From the NCBI GenBank assembly GCA_003116995.1, contig BDSL01000068.1, forward strand, positions 248,001 to 312,000: DNA of 64,000 nucleotides, written 5' to 3'. Source of the stretch: Yamagishiella unicocca. Taxonomy: Eukaryota; Chlorophyta; Chlorophyceae; Chlamydomonadales; Volvocaceae. How positions within the stretch are numbered: the first letter of the stretch is position 1; each line of letters starts with the position of its first letter. Shown here piece after piece: positions 25,201 through 35,734 of the stretch. The notes under the pieces were generated by a model. It ran no database searches and was not told where the DNA came from. It saw nothing but the letters and a program-made list of their open reading frames with translations. The position numbers and the translations under genes are program-made.

Positions 25201-26074
25201 GACGCCGGTTGTGAGGCACCACTTCATCTCCTTCCTGCACCACCTCATGCGGGGTAGGGCGGGCCGGCTGGGCGCGTGGGCAGGGCGGTTGGTGGCTTAC
25301 TGGCTGCATGGCTGGGCAGGACGAATGCTGGTCAGCTGCACAGGAAGACATGGCGAAGTGCGGCTGGCTAGGGCCGTGGTACATTCCCCAGGTGCCAGCG
25401 CTTGTCTCTCCCCAAACCAGCTGCGTTGCACTTCACGGCTTTGCTGCGGTTCCACTGCGTGCCGCAGCTGGCAGCTTGCGCGGCCCCAATTTGCTCGCCG
25501 TGATGGACGCCATCAACGCGCGCCCTGCTGTGCAGCGCTGTGCTGCGCGTTGGTTTTGATTGGACGCGAGCATTGCAGTCGTATCAACTGAAAGCAGCGC
25601 TTGGGAGCTGCGCGCGTTTCACAGGCAACCTTTAAGCCCAGCTCACGCCCATTGCATCCCACTCACCCTCACCCTAAACCCACGCTTGGACCTGTCCCCC
25701 ACGGCGCACCCGCCCGCCCATCAGGCGATGGCAACTCCGCCGCAGCACACCTCCTCCGCTGGACCAGCCGGCCGCAAGCCTGCCCCGACCCTGCCGCATT
25801 TACCACCGACATGGTGGCCCTCGCCGCCGCCCGCTGTGACGTGCACAGCGCCGCCGGGGTGGACCTGGACGCGGTGATGAAGGACGTGCTGCGGCTGGCT
25901 CGCAAGCACACCGTCACTATTGACAGCTGCTACGCCAGCCTGGTGATCGCCGTATGCGTCATCGTAGGTTTCGCGACCTCCCTGGACCCGGGCGTGAACC
26001 TGGTGGACGCTGCCGTACCGGCCATGCTAGCGCACGCGCTGACGGGGCGCGTGGTGGGCAGGCTGTACAGCTAG
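18459..26074 (+). CDS. ABC1/ADCK2-like atypical kinase with long N-terminal extension
   Basis: Exons: about 18459-18678 (start not found), 18876-19388, 19981-20133, 20170-20280, 20363-22230, 22524-22607, 22833-22925, 23435-23614, 24208-24400, 24981-25253 and 25725-26074 (TAG); all phases agree. The C-terminal half is an ABC1/UbiB-family kinase. It has GAAFIKWGQWSATRVDLFP (the KxGQ-type motif), an Ala-rich VASGSIAQVHRA loop, the ATP-binding Lys in DVAVKVVHP, the catalytic HTDLHPGN, and DFG in LLDFGLAEEL. Two hydrophobic stretches, AVYLVAIFAPFLTLGIALLLL and the C-terminal SLVIAVCVIVGFATSL, fit membrane attachment; ADCK proteins act in quinone/lipid metabolism in mitochondria or plastids. Exon 20363-22230 joins about 400 residues of Pro/Gln/Ser-rich sequence to the kinase in one frame. 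The first exons encode Ala/Leu-rich helices with no known match. A separate upstream gene cannot be fully excluded, but no stop separates the parts. Confidence 0.8.
19425..19745 (+). repeat. 78-bp minisatellite, about four copies, in ADCK intron
   Basis: The unit contains CCCGGGGTCTCGGGTGGGAG and GGGTCTGATAA(A/G)GCAGGGCG. It lies in the intron 19389-19980. Because 78 is a multiple of three, the frame running out of the upstream exon stays open through all copies to 19726, encoding a 26-residue repeat (GLGWEEGGSDWAWGLI core). Confidence 0.85.
23715..23815 (+). repeat. Two-fold repeat in ADCK intron
   Basis: A unit of about 45 bp containing GACGCGGCGTGTGTGGGTGA and a CACAGCTCGA-like end occurs twice in the intron 23615-24207. 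Confidence 0.55.
24406..24525 (+). repeat. TGCAG pentanucleotide microsatellite
   Basis: Bases 24421-24525 are 21 perfect TGCAG units, preceded by GTGCC-type variants from about 24406. It begins just behind the donor GTGAGT at 24401, after the exon that encodes the catalytic HTDLHPG of the ADCK kinase. Each unit also contains a CAG acceptor-like triplet. Confidence 0.9.
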
Positions 26075-27775
26075 GACGGTCGGGGGCTTGGCGGTGTAGG
26101 TTTCGTTCTTTTTTGGCAGGGTTTGTTGTTTGGTTTGGTTTTGGGGGCATTGTCCCCGGCCGTTGCGTGCCGGTAGGGAGGAGGAGGGGTGGGGTTGCGG
26201 GGGTTTGTGCCCCTTGATTGATGTTGATTGGTGGCCGGGGTGGCGTCGTGAAGGCCGATGAGGTCTGCGTTTGGAAGGAAGTTGGACGGTCACGGAAAGC
26301 CATATTATGCATGCGTGCCCTCGTGCGGTCACGGCGGGTGTCCTTGCTTGCTGCAAACAGGCCAGGTGGTTGGAAGCAGGATGAGGACGCGCATGCCGGG
26401 GTTTTTTCATATGGAAGAGGTGCTGAATGCTGGTGGCTATGACCCGTAGACACAACGTTGGATAAAGGTTTTGGACTACTGACACATGGAAAATAATAAA
26501 AAAGGTGACAAGGCATGTAGGGCTATGTATATCCCGGCGTTATAACACGTGTTGGAGTGAAGGCTCGTGACTGGTCGCCAAAAGTGGGATAGCACTACCC
26601 GAGCCTGGTTGCTGGAGTCGGGCACGTTGGGGACTTGGTCGGAATCAAAGGCCTACAGCATCTTTGTAACTGGGCGGCGGTGACGTTCCGTTTCCCCACG
26701 GATTGCATTCTTAGTTCCGTCCTTCCTGTCCGCTGTGTACGCGCGCCCTAGACTGTAAGACACATCAGCTGGTAGGCCGTCTTCGACGCAGTATCGGTCT
26801 GAGATTTGTCTAATGGTGACAAATCCAGCTGAAGGGGCCTCATCTGAACTCGACAATCGCGGCCAGCCTTAGGCGGCACCATATGCGCAATACCTTCCCC
26901 TCACCTAAGTCTACAATGTCTACATGTATATATCACTTACTTGCGCCTCTCCACCTCCCGCGTTGCCTTTTATGCATCTGGGACTGAGACATCGTTCCCT
27001 CTGTTGGTGTCCGTAGGAAAAGTTGCACATCCCAGACTTGTGCTTGCGAAGTCGGACCTAGCCATGTGCAATTAGAAACCATACTATCCACAGTTGCACG
27101 GCACATCCTGAAAGCGAGTACGTAGACGTGTCCATCGTGTCGAACGGCGCCTACCTGGGCAGTACATTACACGAGTAGGTATGTCGAAGCTGTTTTGGAT
27201 TGTTTTACCCTTCCGGCAGGACCAACAAATGTAATCTGCGGGATATATTTGACATCCTTTATAGTCTTCGGTTTGCCGTCCTGCAGCAAAGGGCGTGGTC
27301 GTCTCAAGGACGTCGACAGTCTGGGCGACTTTGCAAGCGCTATCGTTGAGCAGCCCTGAACTTGCACACAAGGCGACTGTAACGTTTCCGTGGACTTGAA
27401 AAGACCCTTGTTTGTCAGAGACCTTGGTTTCCAATCCTACCTGGCCCTGTCTGGCCCTACACCTTCGTGACGGCGACACGACGGCTATTTACAGCTGGAC
27501 TTCGCACCATATTGTCTGGCAGCTGGCTTTCACAATGCGGGCAGAGGTGTAAGGATTCAGCGGCTTACGTAGAACGGCTCCCTCATGGCCGCGACGGTGA
27601 ACACGAGCGCAGCCAATCATAATCACGTTGAAAATGTTTCTCCATATGAGTGGGAGGTACGCAAACCTAGGCTGCCCTTTGTTCGCGTTGGTTCGCTCAT
27701 GGCAATTGCATAACCTCACCGACCAGTCCCTATCTAACGCCGCGGACGTAAACGTGCGAACAGGACGAAACATCC
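26075..27775. other. Intergenic; 3' region of the ADCK gene
   Basis: No supported exon on either strand. A TGTAA motif at 26665-26669 could end the ADCK transcript. From about 26450 the sequence is more AT-rich. The open frames here are short and lack splice support. Confidence 0.5.
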
Positions 27776-30514
27776 ATGGACGACCAGGAAGATATGCCTG
27801 TCGACGGCGTAAATGTGGGAAAGCCCTCAAAGGGCAAGCCTTTAAAGAACGCTGCTGCCATGCTGCGTTCGTCGTTTGGCGCTCTGCGCATCGGCTCAGT
27901 GACGGAGCGTCCTCCTGGTAAACCGGCTCCCAGCAAGAGTGGCCGCCGGGAATCCTCAACCGGCTTTGTTGGGACGCTGCTGCACGGGCTTGCCAACGCA
28001 GTTGGCCTGCACCGTGACGGCTCCCCGGATCGTGACGTGAGCCCTTTAGAGCCCGGAACGTGCCACAGCAAGCTGTTGACGAGTCAATTTCGCACCGTCG
28101 GACGCCTCAGCAGCGCAGCTATGATGCGTGCCGAGCTGCAGAACTACAGCCAGTTCGGCGACCTGCGAAACGACAGGCGAGTGAGGAAGCTGGGTATGCC
28201 GTACAGTTGCCATGAACGTTTGTCGGCGAAGGTTGCGGGGCGCATCGCCTTTCTTCGTGCAAGGTGTGCTTTACTGTGTTGCCCGCACCCAGTTGTCCAT
28301 TCAAACTTGTTCCCGTCAAACATGACTCCACCATGCGCCCTCGAAACCCTGATAACAGACGGCAGTCTGTTGCGGTTCTCGGCAGTGGCCGCAGCCGCAC
28401 GCCCGCCCTTGCACTCGGGAGACCAACAATAGATTACAATAATAAGACGCACACGCCCTCAGCTCAGCCCCCATTTGCGCAAGCTCCCTCCCGTCACCTT
28501 TCCCATCACCTCACGCGGCCCCTCCCTGACTGCGCCTCACCCCCCATGCCCCGACCTCCGCAGCTTCTCCTCCCCAACGGCCACCAAGCTTATGCGCCGC
28601 TCCTCGCTACCCCGGGCGTCCGACGCCAGCGTCATCATCCCGCGCGCGGGCTTCCAATCCGGCGCCTCCGGCGACCTTTCGCAGCAGTCATCCCCCGGGC
28701 CGTACCTGTCATCGACGCGGACTACGTGCCCCGGCGAGCTGCCGTCCCCGTGCCACAACCCCGCCACTCCGCGAGACCCGCGGGTCGGTACCTCCCCCTC
28801 GCAGCACGCGACCCGGGAAGCCATCCTCTCCGGCTGCGCGCTCGACGGTCGGCCGATGCCGCGACGATCCACGAGCGGCGCCGCCCCGGCGCCGTCGCCG
28901 CCCTGCACCCTCGACGTCCCTCGCCTGGCTTCCATAATCCAGCCCCACCCGCCAGTGCAGCCGCGGCCCAACCTGAACGGCGCGTCGCCCGCGGCCTCGC
29001 GCTCCGTGAGCACCGACCACCTGCCGCCCATGCAGCCCGTGATCAGCCCCAACAGCGTCCGCGACCGGCCCGCCACGCCTCGTGGGCGCACCTCCAACTC
29101 GGGCTCGTCGCCATCCAAGCTGGCGCAGGTGCTCGGCTCCCTACACCTGCCGGAGATCCTGACCGGCGGCTCCGGCAAGTCCGTCACAGAGAGGCGCAGC
29201 TCCGTCATCGGTGGCGGCAGCGGCCTGTCCTTCACCCGCGCTCCCGACGTCAGCGTATCTCGCGGACGTCGGAGCTCCGTGTCCGGCCCGGGGAATGGAC
29301 CCGTGTGCGGCTCCGGCCCCAGCATGACTCCCCGCGTGTCAGCCTCCGGGCCCAGCGCCACCGTCCGGGTGTCGCAGTCCGGCGGCAGTACCACCGTCCG
29401 CGGCAGCGACGGTTCCTTCCACGCTGGCGGCAGCGCCGTGATCGGGCCGGGAGGCGCGGCGATTTCGGCGTCGATCGCGAAGCGCGCCGCGGTGCTGGCG
29501 GCGGCGTCCGGCGGCGGCAGCTGCCTGGTGTCGCCCGTGTCGCCCGTTACGCCGTCGGCGGCGTCGGCAACGGCGATGCTGCGCCCGTCCGGGCTGTCCG
29601 TCACTGCGCGTGTCGGCTCCATTACTGGCAAGCCGCCACAGCTGGTGGGCGGGATCTTGCAGGTGAGGAGGGGGGGAAGATCTCCACCAGCGGCACGCGG
29701 CGGGTACGGGCAGCTGCGAAGCCCTGGCGTCAATAGTGTATATCGGGATGGCAGTGATGGCATGGGATGGGTTCGTGAGCCGCCGCAGTACGTGTAGCAG
29801 TGGTGCATGGAAGGGGTTTGAGGCGACCCGGGGGGTAAACGTGGTTCAATTTGGAGCCGGGCACTGCTAGGACCCACAGCGCCGCCTGGTGTTGCCGCCA
29901 CTTACACCATCCCGACGCAGGACTTCCACTCCTCCCTGGAGCTGGAGGAGGACAGCGCGCTGGCGGCCGTCGAAGCCGAATTTGACCGCCGCTTCGGCCA
30001 TTCGGTGAGCGACGTGCCGGGCTCCATCGACGCGGTGCAGCTGCAGCTGCCGCGGCATTTCCAGGAGATGCAGCCCCACGCGCCGAAGTCAGAGCGAACG
30101 ACGCCGCAGAACTTCGCCAGGCGGCCTGGAATTCCCCAGGGCGATACAAGCGCCCACGGCGGCAGTGGCGGCGGCGGCCCCGTGGTGTTCCGGGCGACGC
30201 GGCGGCAGTCCTGCTCCGCGACCATGACGTGTGAGGAGGACGACGAGGGTCGCCCCGACCACAAACTGATGGCTTCCATGGACGTCGTCCCGGATGCAGA
30301 GCGGAGCTCCCTCAACACCAAGATGCGCCTGGCAAGCATCCGTCTGTCGTACGCTGAGGGCATCGTAAATGGTACGGGTCCTGCCGGCGCGCGGGCATCC
30401 CTTGATCTGCAACCCGCGCCGCAGCCGCGAGTGTCCGCGACGGCCTGGGCGCCAGTGTCCTGCACCCCCCAGGAGTCCGCGTTTGCGGCGGCAGCTGGCA
30501 GCACGTCCCCATAG
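27776..30514 (+). CDS. Ser/Pro-rich low-complexity protein, unidentified
   Basis: Three exons: 27776-28263, 28564-29662 and 29921-30514 (TAG); the product is about 726 residues. ATG 27776 opens MDDQEDMPVDGVNVGKPSKG. The first donor was chosen as GTGTGC at 28264 because it alone gives phase 2 for the acceptor CGCAG at 28563; the second intron (GTGAGG...GACGCAG) is strong. The middle exon is dense in Ser/Thr/Arg/Pro with many RxxS-type sites (RRSSLP, ERRSSVI, RGRRSSV), which suggests a phosphorylated disordered protein. The last exon has an acidic, more ordered start (DFHSSLELEEDSALAAVEAE) and a second conserved-looking block (AERSSLNTKMRLASIRLSYA). No family was recognised. Possible TGTAA signals lie at 30515 (very close to the stop) and 30885. 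Confidence 0.65.
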
Positions 30515-33500
30515 TGTAAGTGTTGAATTATTATTTTGATGTAGTTGCCGGGTTGTAGCAGGTGTAGGACTGGGATTGTATGGGCGCTGTAGCAGGTGCC
30601 CCGAGTTAGTCCGTGTTTGTAGCCTCATGGCGCGCTGTGTCTTGCGAGGCATGCAGTTGTGACGGCGACGCCTTTCAAGCAGCAGCAATCGGCTCGGTTC
30701 TTAGGACGACGCATGTTGGGCAGCAATAATTGGCTATGGTTGGAGGGCGCTGCATGTCGGGCAGCAGTGAGCGGGGTGCGACAGTAACGGACTACGGAGC
30801 GGGTGGCAGTGAAGTATAAAACGGTAAGACAGGCGTTGACCCATGGCTGCAGGTCGGCGAGGTTGCGTGCGCTGTGCGTGGTATTGTAAAGCAGCTGGTT
30901 TAGGTACAGGCGCTTGGATGGGCTGCGTTTGGGACTACGAGCAACGGATAAATGTGTTGGGCGGGAAGCTGTGGGACTGAAGTACCCGCGCCATCACGGT
31001 CTGTGGCTTGGCTTAGGTTACGACGTTTCCAATCTCGCCTAGCTAATTCAGTGCGCTTCGCTGGCGCGTGGCGTTGTTCCGAGTGCTCTTGCTCCAGATC
31101 GTTCTGGTTGTCATCGCCCCTCATCCAGCGCCGGGCAGTCGGCTTCCATCCTTCCTGGCGCTGCATTAGGCCAGGCGCGCTGGTCCTGTTGGCGCGCTGG
31201 GGTGTCAGGCACCGCATGTGCTTGACTGGTCGTTGTGATGGCGCCGATTCCATTCCATATTCAAGACACCGCGCGGGTTGCATTGCGTAAATAGTGCCTC
31301 GAGTACATGACATGACAGCACACCCACTTCTGGCTCCGATACATATGAATGCTCACCTCTCCGGGTGACGCGCTGTTTCCAAGTACAGCACCTACTAAAT
31401 CGGGCTTGCTGGATCCATCCGCGTGTATCTCACCCGGAGAGGTTGATGGCCGCCCTTTCTGTTCGTGGAGCTATTGCTATGAGGATTATGACGTGTTGAT
31501 TGACACGATCAATTTCGCGGTCCACGTGCTCGGCTTCGGGATGGCACGTGTTAGATGCTTGCCTGTCAGTGGCGGCCTTTTGCTTGCAGAGGGTTCGCTT
31601 GTCACTGGGGAGAGCATGGGGGGCTAGATGTTAAGATTGTGGGTCGCGGCAGTGGCCGGGGAACTGCTGAGATGTCATCGAAGCGAAGGCCTCTGGCTGT
31701 CACTAGTTGCTATGCCGCAGAAGACGCGTCGCGGCGTGGCGTGTTCTGCGTCGCAGTTCGGGCTTTCTACGCACAGCGGTGTCGTGTGCGAAGCCTCAGG
31801 CATTGGATGTTGTTTGCGCCTCTATCTGCTGTCTACTCCGCATCTGAGGAACAGTATTGATTTAGCGGTAAGCCGCGAAAACTGTGTACGAGTGGATCTG
31901 TACGGGTAGTAGGCGACACGCCGCAAGGGCGTTCGGGCTCTGGGGCATATATACGGTGTGAGATGCTTTACGATGCGCGCCGAGGAGGTGCAGGCAGTGG
32001 TCACCCAACACACCCTTCTTGGGTACTTCCTTCGTTCCACCGCACCTCGGCTAGACTGCAGCTTCAGCAGCCTAGCTTGGCGTGCCTTTACCACATCACA
32101 CTGCTCCAGGGTTGATCAACGCTCGGTTTCCCTAAATTGTTTGCGCGGACTATTGTGGCCTAGCCCCTCAGTGAACGATGGTCCGCTTGCACGCGTCTTT
32201 ACTGGCTAAAGGTGGCGTGCGCGGCCTCATCAGGCTGAGTCCATGGCCCCTAGCCACATCTTCCTCTTCCGCTTCAGTACGTGACTGCTGTGCAGTTTGG
32301 CAATACTTGATGTCTTGCATGTCGTTCGAAGACAGCAGGATAGGCTGGTGGGCGGAGGGTTGGGTGGCCCCATCCCAGGGCGGCTGCTGTTTATTGGTCA
32401 CTCGCTGAAGATGCCGTGTTCTGATGGCTGGCTCGTTCGGCGGGGAATTGTTTTGGGGAGGTTGGTGGTTGAAATGCAGGACGCTTGTGAGGAACGGCTG
32501 ATTGCCTAACTGCGCGAACAGAGGAACGATTCTGGGTGGCCATATCGCGTCTGCTCACGTGTACTCTGTAAAAAACACGGGGAAGATAATTCCAAACAAA
32601 AAGTGTACCTGTAGGTATGTTCGGGCCGCGTGTGACCTCGCCTAGGGCATCAACGCGGCGTACTCTGCCTCCTGGTTGGCTTTGCCTGCTCCCTTGTCGC
32701 GCATCCCGGGAGCTCGTGTCCTCTAGCGCATCGTCAGGCAGCTCTGCCAAGCTCTTCATCACGCACTAGGGACTCGCCTGTACCACTCAAGCCTCATATG
32801 CTCATAAACCTCGCGCGGCAGGCAGGGCAGGCGAAACTGCTGTGTTCTTGCATTGCGTTGTCACGACACAGCGAGTAATCGACACAGCGCGCGCTAAGGG
32901 CTGTAGTTGCCGGGCTCTCAGGGGCATGTATTGCGCCCTGCGGTGAACATGGCTTGGTAGAAGTGGTTACATGGTTTTGAGTGCTTGTTGTCACAGTGTT
33001 CATATCAGCACTACCGATGCAGTTGGGCGCAAGCCCAACGGACACGTGTGGATGTGTCAACAGTAGATTTGCTGATGTTGCTCCAGGGATGGCGGTTAGC
33101 CACTTATCGGGAACGCACCTAGGCTCGCTGCCTGGAATGCCCTGGCATGTGAGTTCGCCACAGCAAACGTATACTCGAGGTCACGGCGCTGTACCCATAC
33201 ATTGACCTAAAACCCCAGCGTTCCTTCGCCTATTTTTCTCTAGCATTGGACACCCAAGAACATCGCAGGGCGCCGATAGCTCAGCCGTCTCCGACACCTT
33301 TTGGAGAGGCGACGCACGCGCGTTGTTGCCGCGTCCGGCGGCCAGGCTGCCGCTGGGGCAAACATTGACAAACTCCGCTGGCGTCCATGCTAAATCATGC
33401 ACTAAGGGCCATCAGGTGTGCGGTACAGGATCCAGAGCGGTACCTGCCAAACCTTGTACGATCCAGTCAGTAGCAGTAACATGTTACAGTTGTCTCAGGA

Positions 33501-34069
33501 TTTAAGGGCTGAGGAGGGCTGCATTCCAGCAGGCATCACCACCTCCATACGCACCGTCTACGCCAACCGTAAACTAGTACACAGCACGGTACGGTGTGAA
33601 GCGTATCACACGCGGGCAACATGGATCAAGTGCCCAGCCATTGTCTTGAGCCAGTAATGCAGCCGCAACGACTAATCTAAGGTAACAACGATATCATCAC
33701 CCAGAGACGGGAGCTACAGATCAAGGAAAGCTCTTCCCCCCGCAAACCACCGTCGCGGATCCTCTTATAAACCCCCTGCAAACCACCGTCTGCCAACCGC
33801 CAATCGCCAACCGAGCCTAGCGACGGAGCTTCCGACGAAAGGTGAAAAATTACTGCAACTTGGCAAGGGAAAAGAAGTGCCGAGCACTTGCCGTTAGAAG
33901 GTCGAATCCATTCAGGTCGCGGTCAACTCCTTGCAGCAGCATTAACAACTGTCTGCGAGGTTGTTTCAACTACGCCGAACTACGCCGTACCCGGCTCTCA
34001 CTGCCACCGCATTGACATCACTACCCATCACCGTTTCTCCATCTCCAACAACGTTTATGAAACGGCGGT

Positions 34070-34145
34070 TGTGCAGTAGTGACTATTACAATGGGCCCCA
34101 GGCCGTAAGGTCGAGCCATCGGGCGCATCGCCTGACACTGAAAAG
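34070..34145 (+). repeat. Dispersed short repeat, copy B
   Basis: The core runs from CAATGGGCCCCAGGCC at 34089 to CACTG at 34140 and includes TCGAGCCATCGGGCGCATCG. The left flank GGCGGTTGTGCAGTAGTGAC resembles copy A. No gene is recognised next to it. Confidence 0.8.
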
Positions 34146-35369
34146 GGCGCAGGAAGAGGGCATGCATATGACATGAAGGTATGGAGAGTGCCTGACGGTA
34201 CGCTTTGCGCGTGGCACCGGCCGGCCGATGGCGCGAGCAGCATTCGGCACGCAATAACTGCACCAAGCATACGATCGGGGCCGGGTTTAGGAGTTTCACT
34301 ATATGCTGCAGATGCCTTAGGTAGTGTAGCGTCACATTCTTGTGGCTGCAAAGACACGGCAATAACAAAGCCGCCCACGGCCGCCCTGCCTACCCGAAAA
34401 AACCGAGAGAGCACAACAACTGGCAACATGAGGCACTGGCGCAGCGGCGTACGCACGCCGAAGCCTTCTCGTCAATAAATTAAACGGACCGCGCATACGA
34501 CAGTGCAGATAAGTTGATTTGATTAGTCATTGACATTGCGAAGGCTATAAAAGGGGTTGCGATATTTCTAGCATCCAGCCGAAGCGCCATACCTTAACAT
34601 AACATGCATCATCACCACAAAGGTTTGCTTTGGAGCTTTACCTTTTTCCTAATGTCAAGGAAATCAACACCTACATCCCGACGCTAGTGCAGCGACGAGC
34701 CACGTCGCAACCTCCCCTCTGCCTTGCTGCCACATTACTAAGTCATGCACCAGAGACAGCTAACCCCACAGTGGCTTCCGAGCGTTACCCAATGCCACGG
34801 CAGCTACTCAGCGACCCGAGATGCGCCCGACACCTTTACTGCCACTGCCTCACCCCAGGGGAATTCTTCCACCGCCCATCAGCCACCATACACGATACAT
34901 GGCACACCACGAATGCCACGTGCCACTTGACGCATGACACCTGAGCACACCGCGCCCCGGCAACCGTGGAAGCACCTACGGCACCACGAGGTCAACATCA
35001 CCTATAGACGCTGACGCTACGTCGGCTTGACACATCCACATCCACATCCACATCCAACGGTTGCCCTCCACCCGGTGCACCCCTGCTCCCCTACCTACAG
35101 TACCATGCACGGCCATGCAGGGGAGCAGCAGCTCCGGCAGCCGTCTACACATCAGGCGCCAGCGCCCCTAAATCCCGCCATCCACCCCAAGTGCGCTGTT
35201 CTCAGGCGACCGCGCCGATAAGGGGGACTGTTGCAGCTGGTCGCGGTGTGGGTTGGCGCGCGCGAGCGCCTGGGCAGCCGGCAGGGAAGGGGGAGGGCGG
35301 GGTGGAGGGAGGGGTGGGAGGAGGGGAGGGCGGGTTGGGAGGAGGGGAGCGCGGGTTGGGGGGCAGGTG

Positions 35370-35475
35370 TACCATGGTGCCAGGGCATGTGGCGGGTTGA
35401 AGCAAACCGTGTTTCGGTGTGGCAGGGCATGTGGCGGGTTGAAGCAAACCGTGTTTCGGTGTGGCAGGGCATGAG
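35370..35475 (+). repeat. Tandem repeat of about 40 bp
   Basis: GGCAGGGCATGTGGCGGGTT plus GAAGCAAACCGTGTTTCGGT recurs two to three times. It is preceded by G-rich GGGAGGAGGGGAG(G/C)GCGGGTT repeats from about 35280. Confidence 0.7.
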
Positions 35476-35734
35476 ACGCAAACGCAAGTAGTGCGCCATC
35501 GCGTGCGGCATCGCGCAAGCTGGGGCGGTGAGGGACGCAGGTCTTCAACTGCTGGCGGGATGCCACACGCCCCTGCGGCACCCACGGCGCAGTGCTGCTG
35601 CATCCGCCAGCCGCGCAGACCCCTCCACGGTATCTCCGAGGCAGTAAAGCAACTTGCAGGTTCACTACACGCGGTAGGCGTCTTCTAAGCAACAAGGCCG
35701 GCCCAGCGCATCCAGCGCAGGTCCGCCGGCCGTG

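Larger units (their letters stand above)
30515..35734. other. Long region without a recognised gene
   Basis: About 5.2 kb, noticeably less GC-rich than the coding parts. Open frames are short and frequently interrupted, with no exon-like composition or domain. Visible items: dispersed repeat copy B at 34070-34145; a TATA-like TATAAAAGG at 34547 followed at 34603 by ATG, a short frame with four His codons and a stop; CACATC repeats at about 35026-35052; and 40-bp repeats at 35370-35475. The 3' UTR of the minus-strand cyclase should occupy its right end. Confidence 0.45.

Noticed and set aside
28537..29901. 454-codon minus-strand open frame
   Set aside because: It is the shadow of the Ser-rich plus-strand exon 28564-29662, which has proper splice sites and phase on both sides.
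33860..33930. tRNA-like GGTCGAATCC box
   Set aside because: No matching acceptor, D or anticodon stems could be placed around it.
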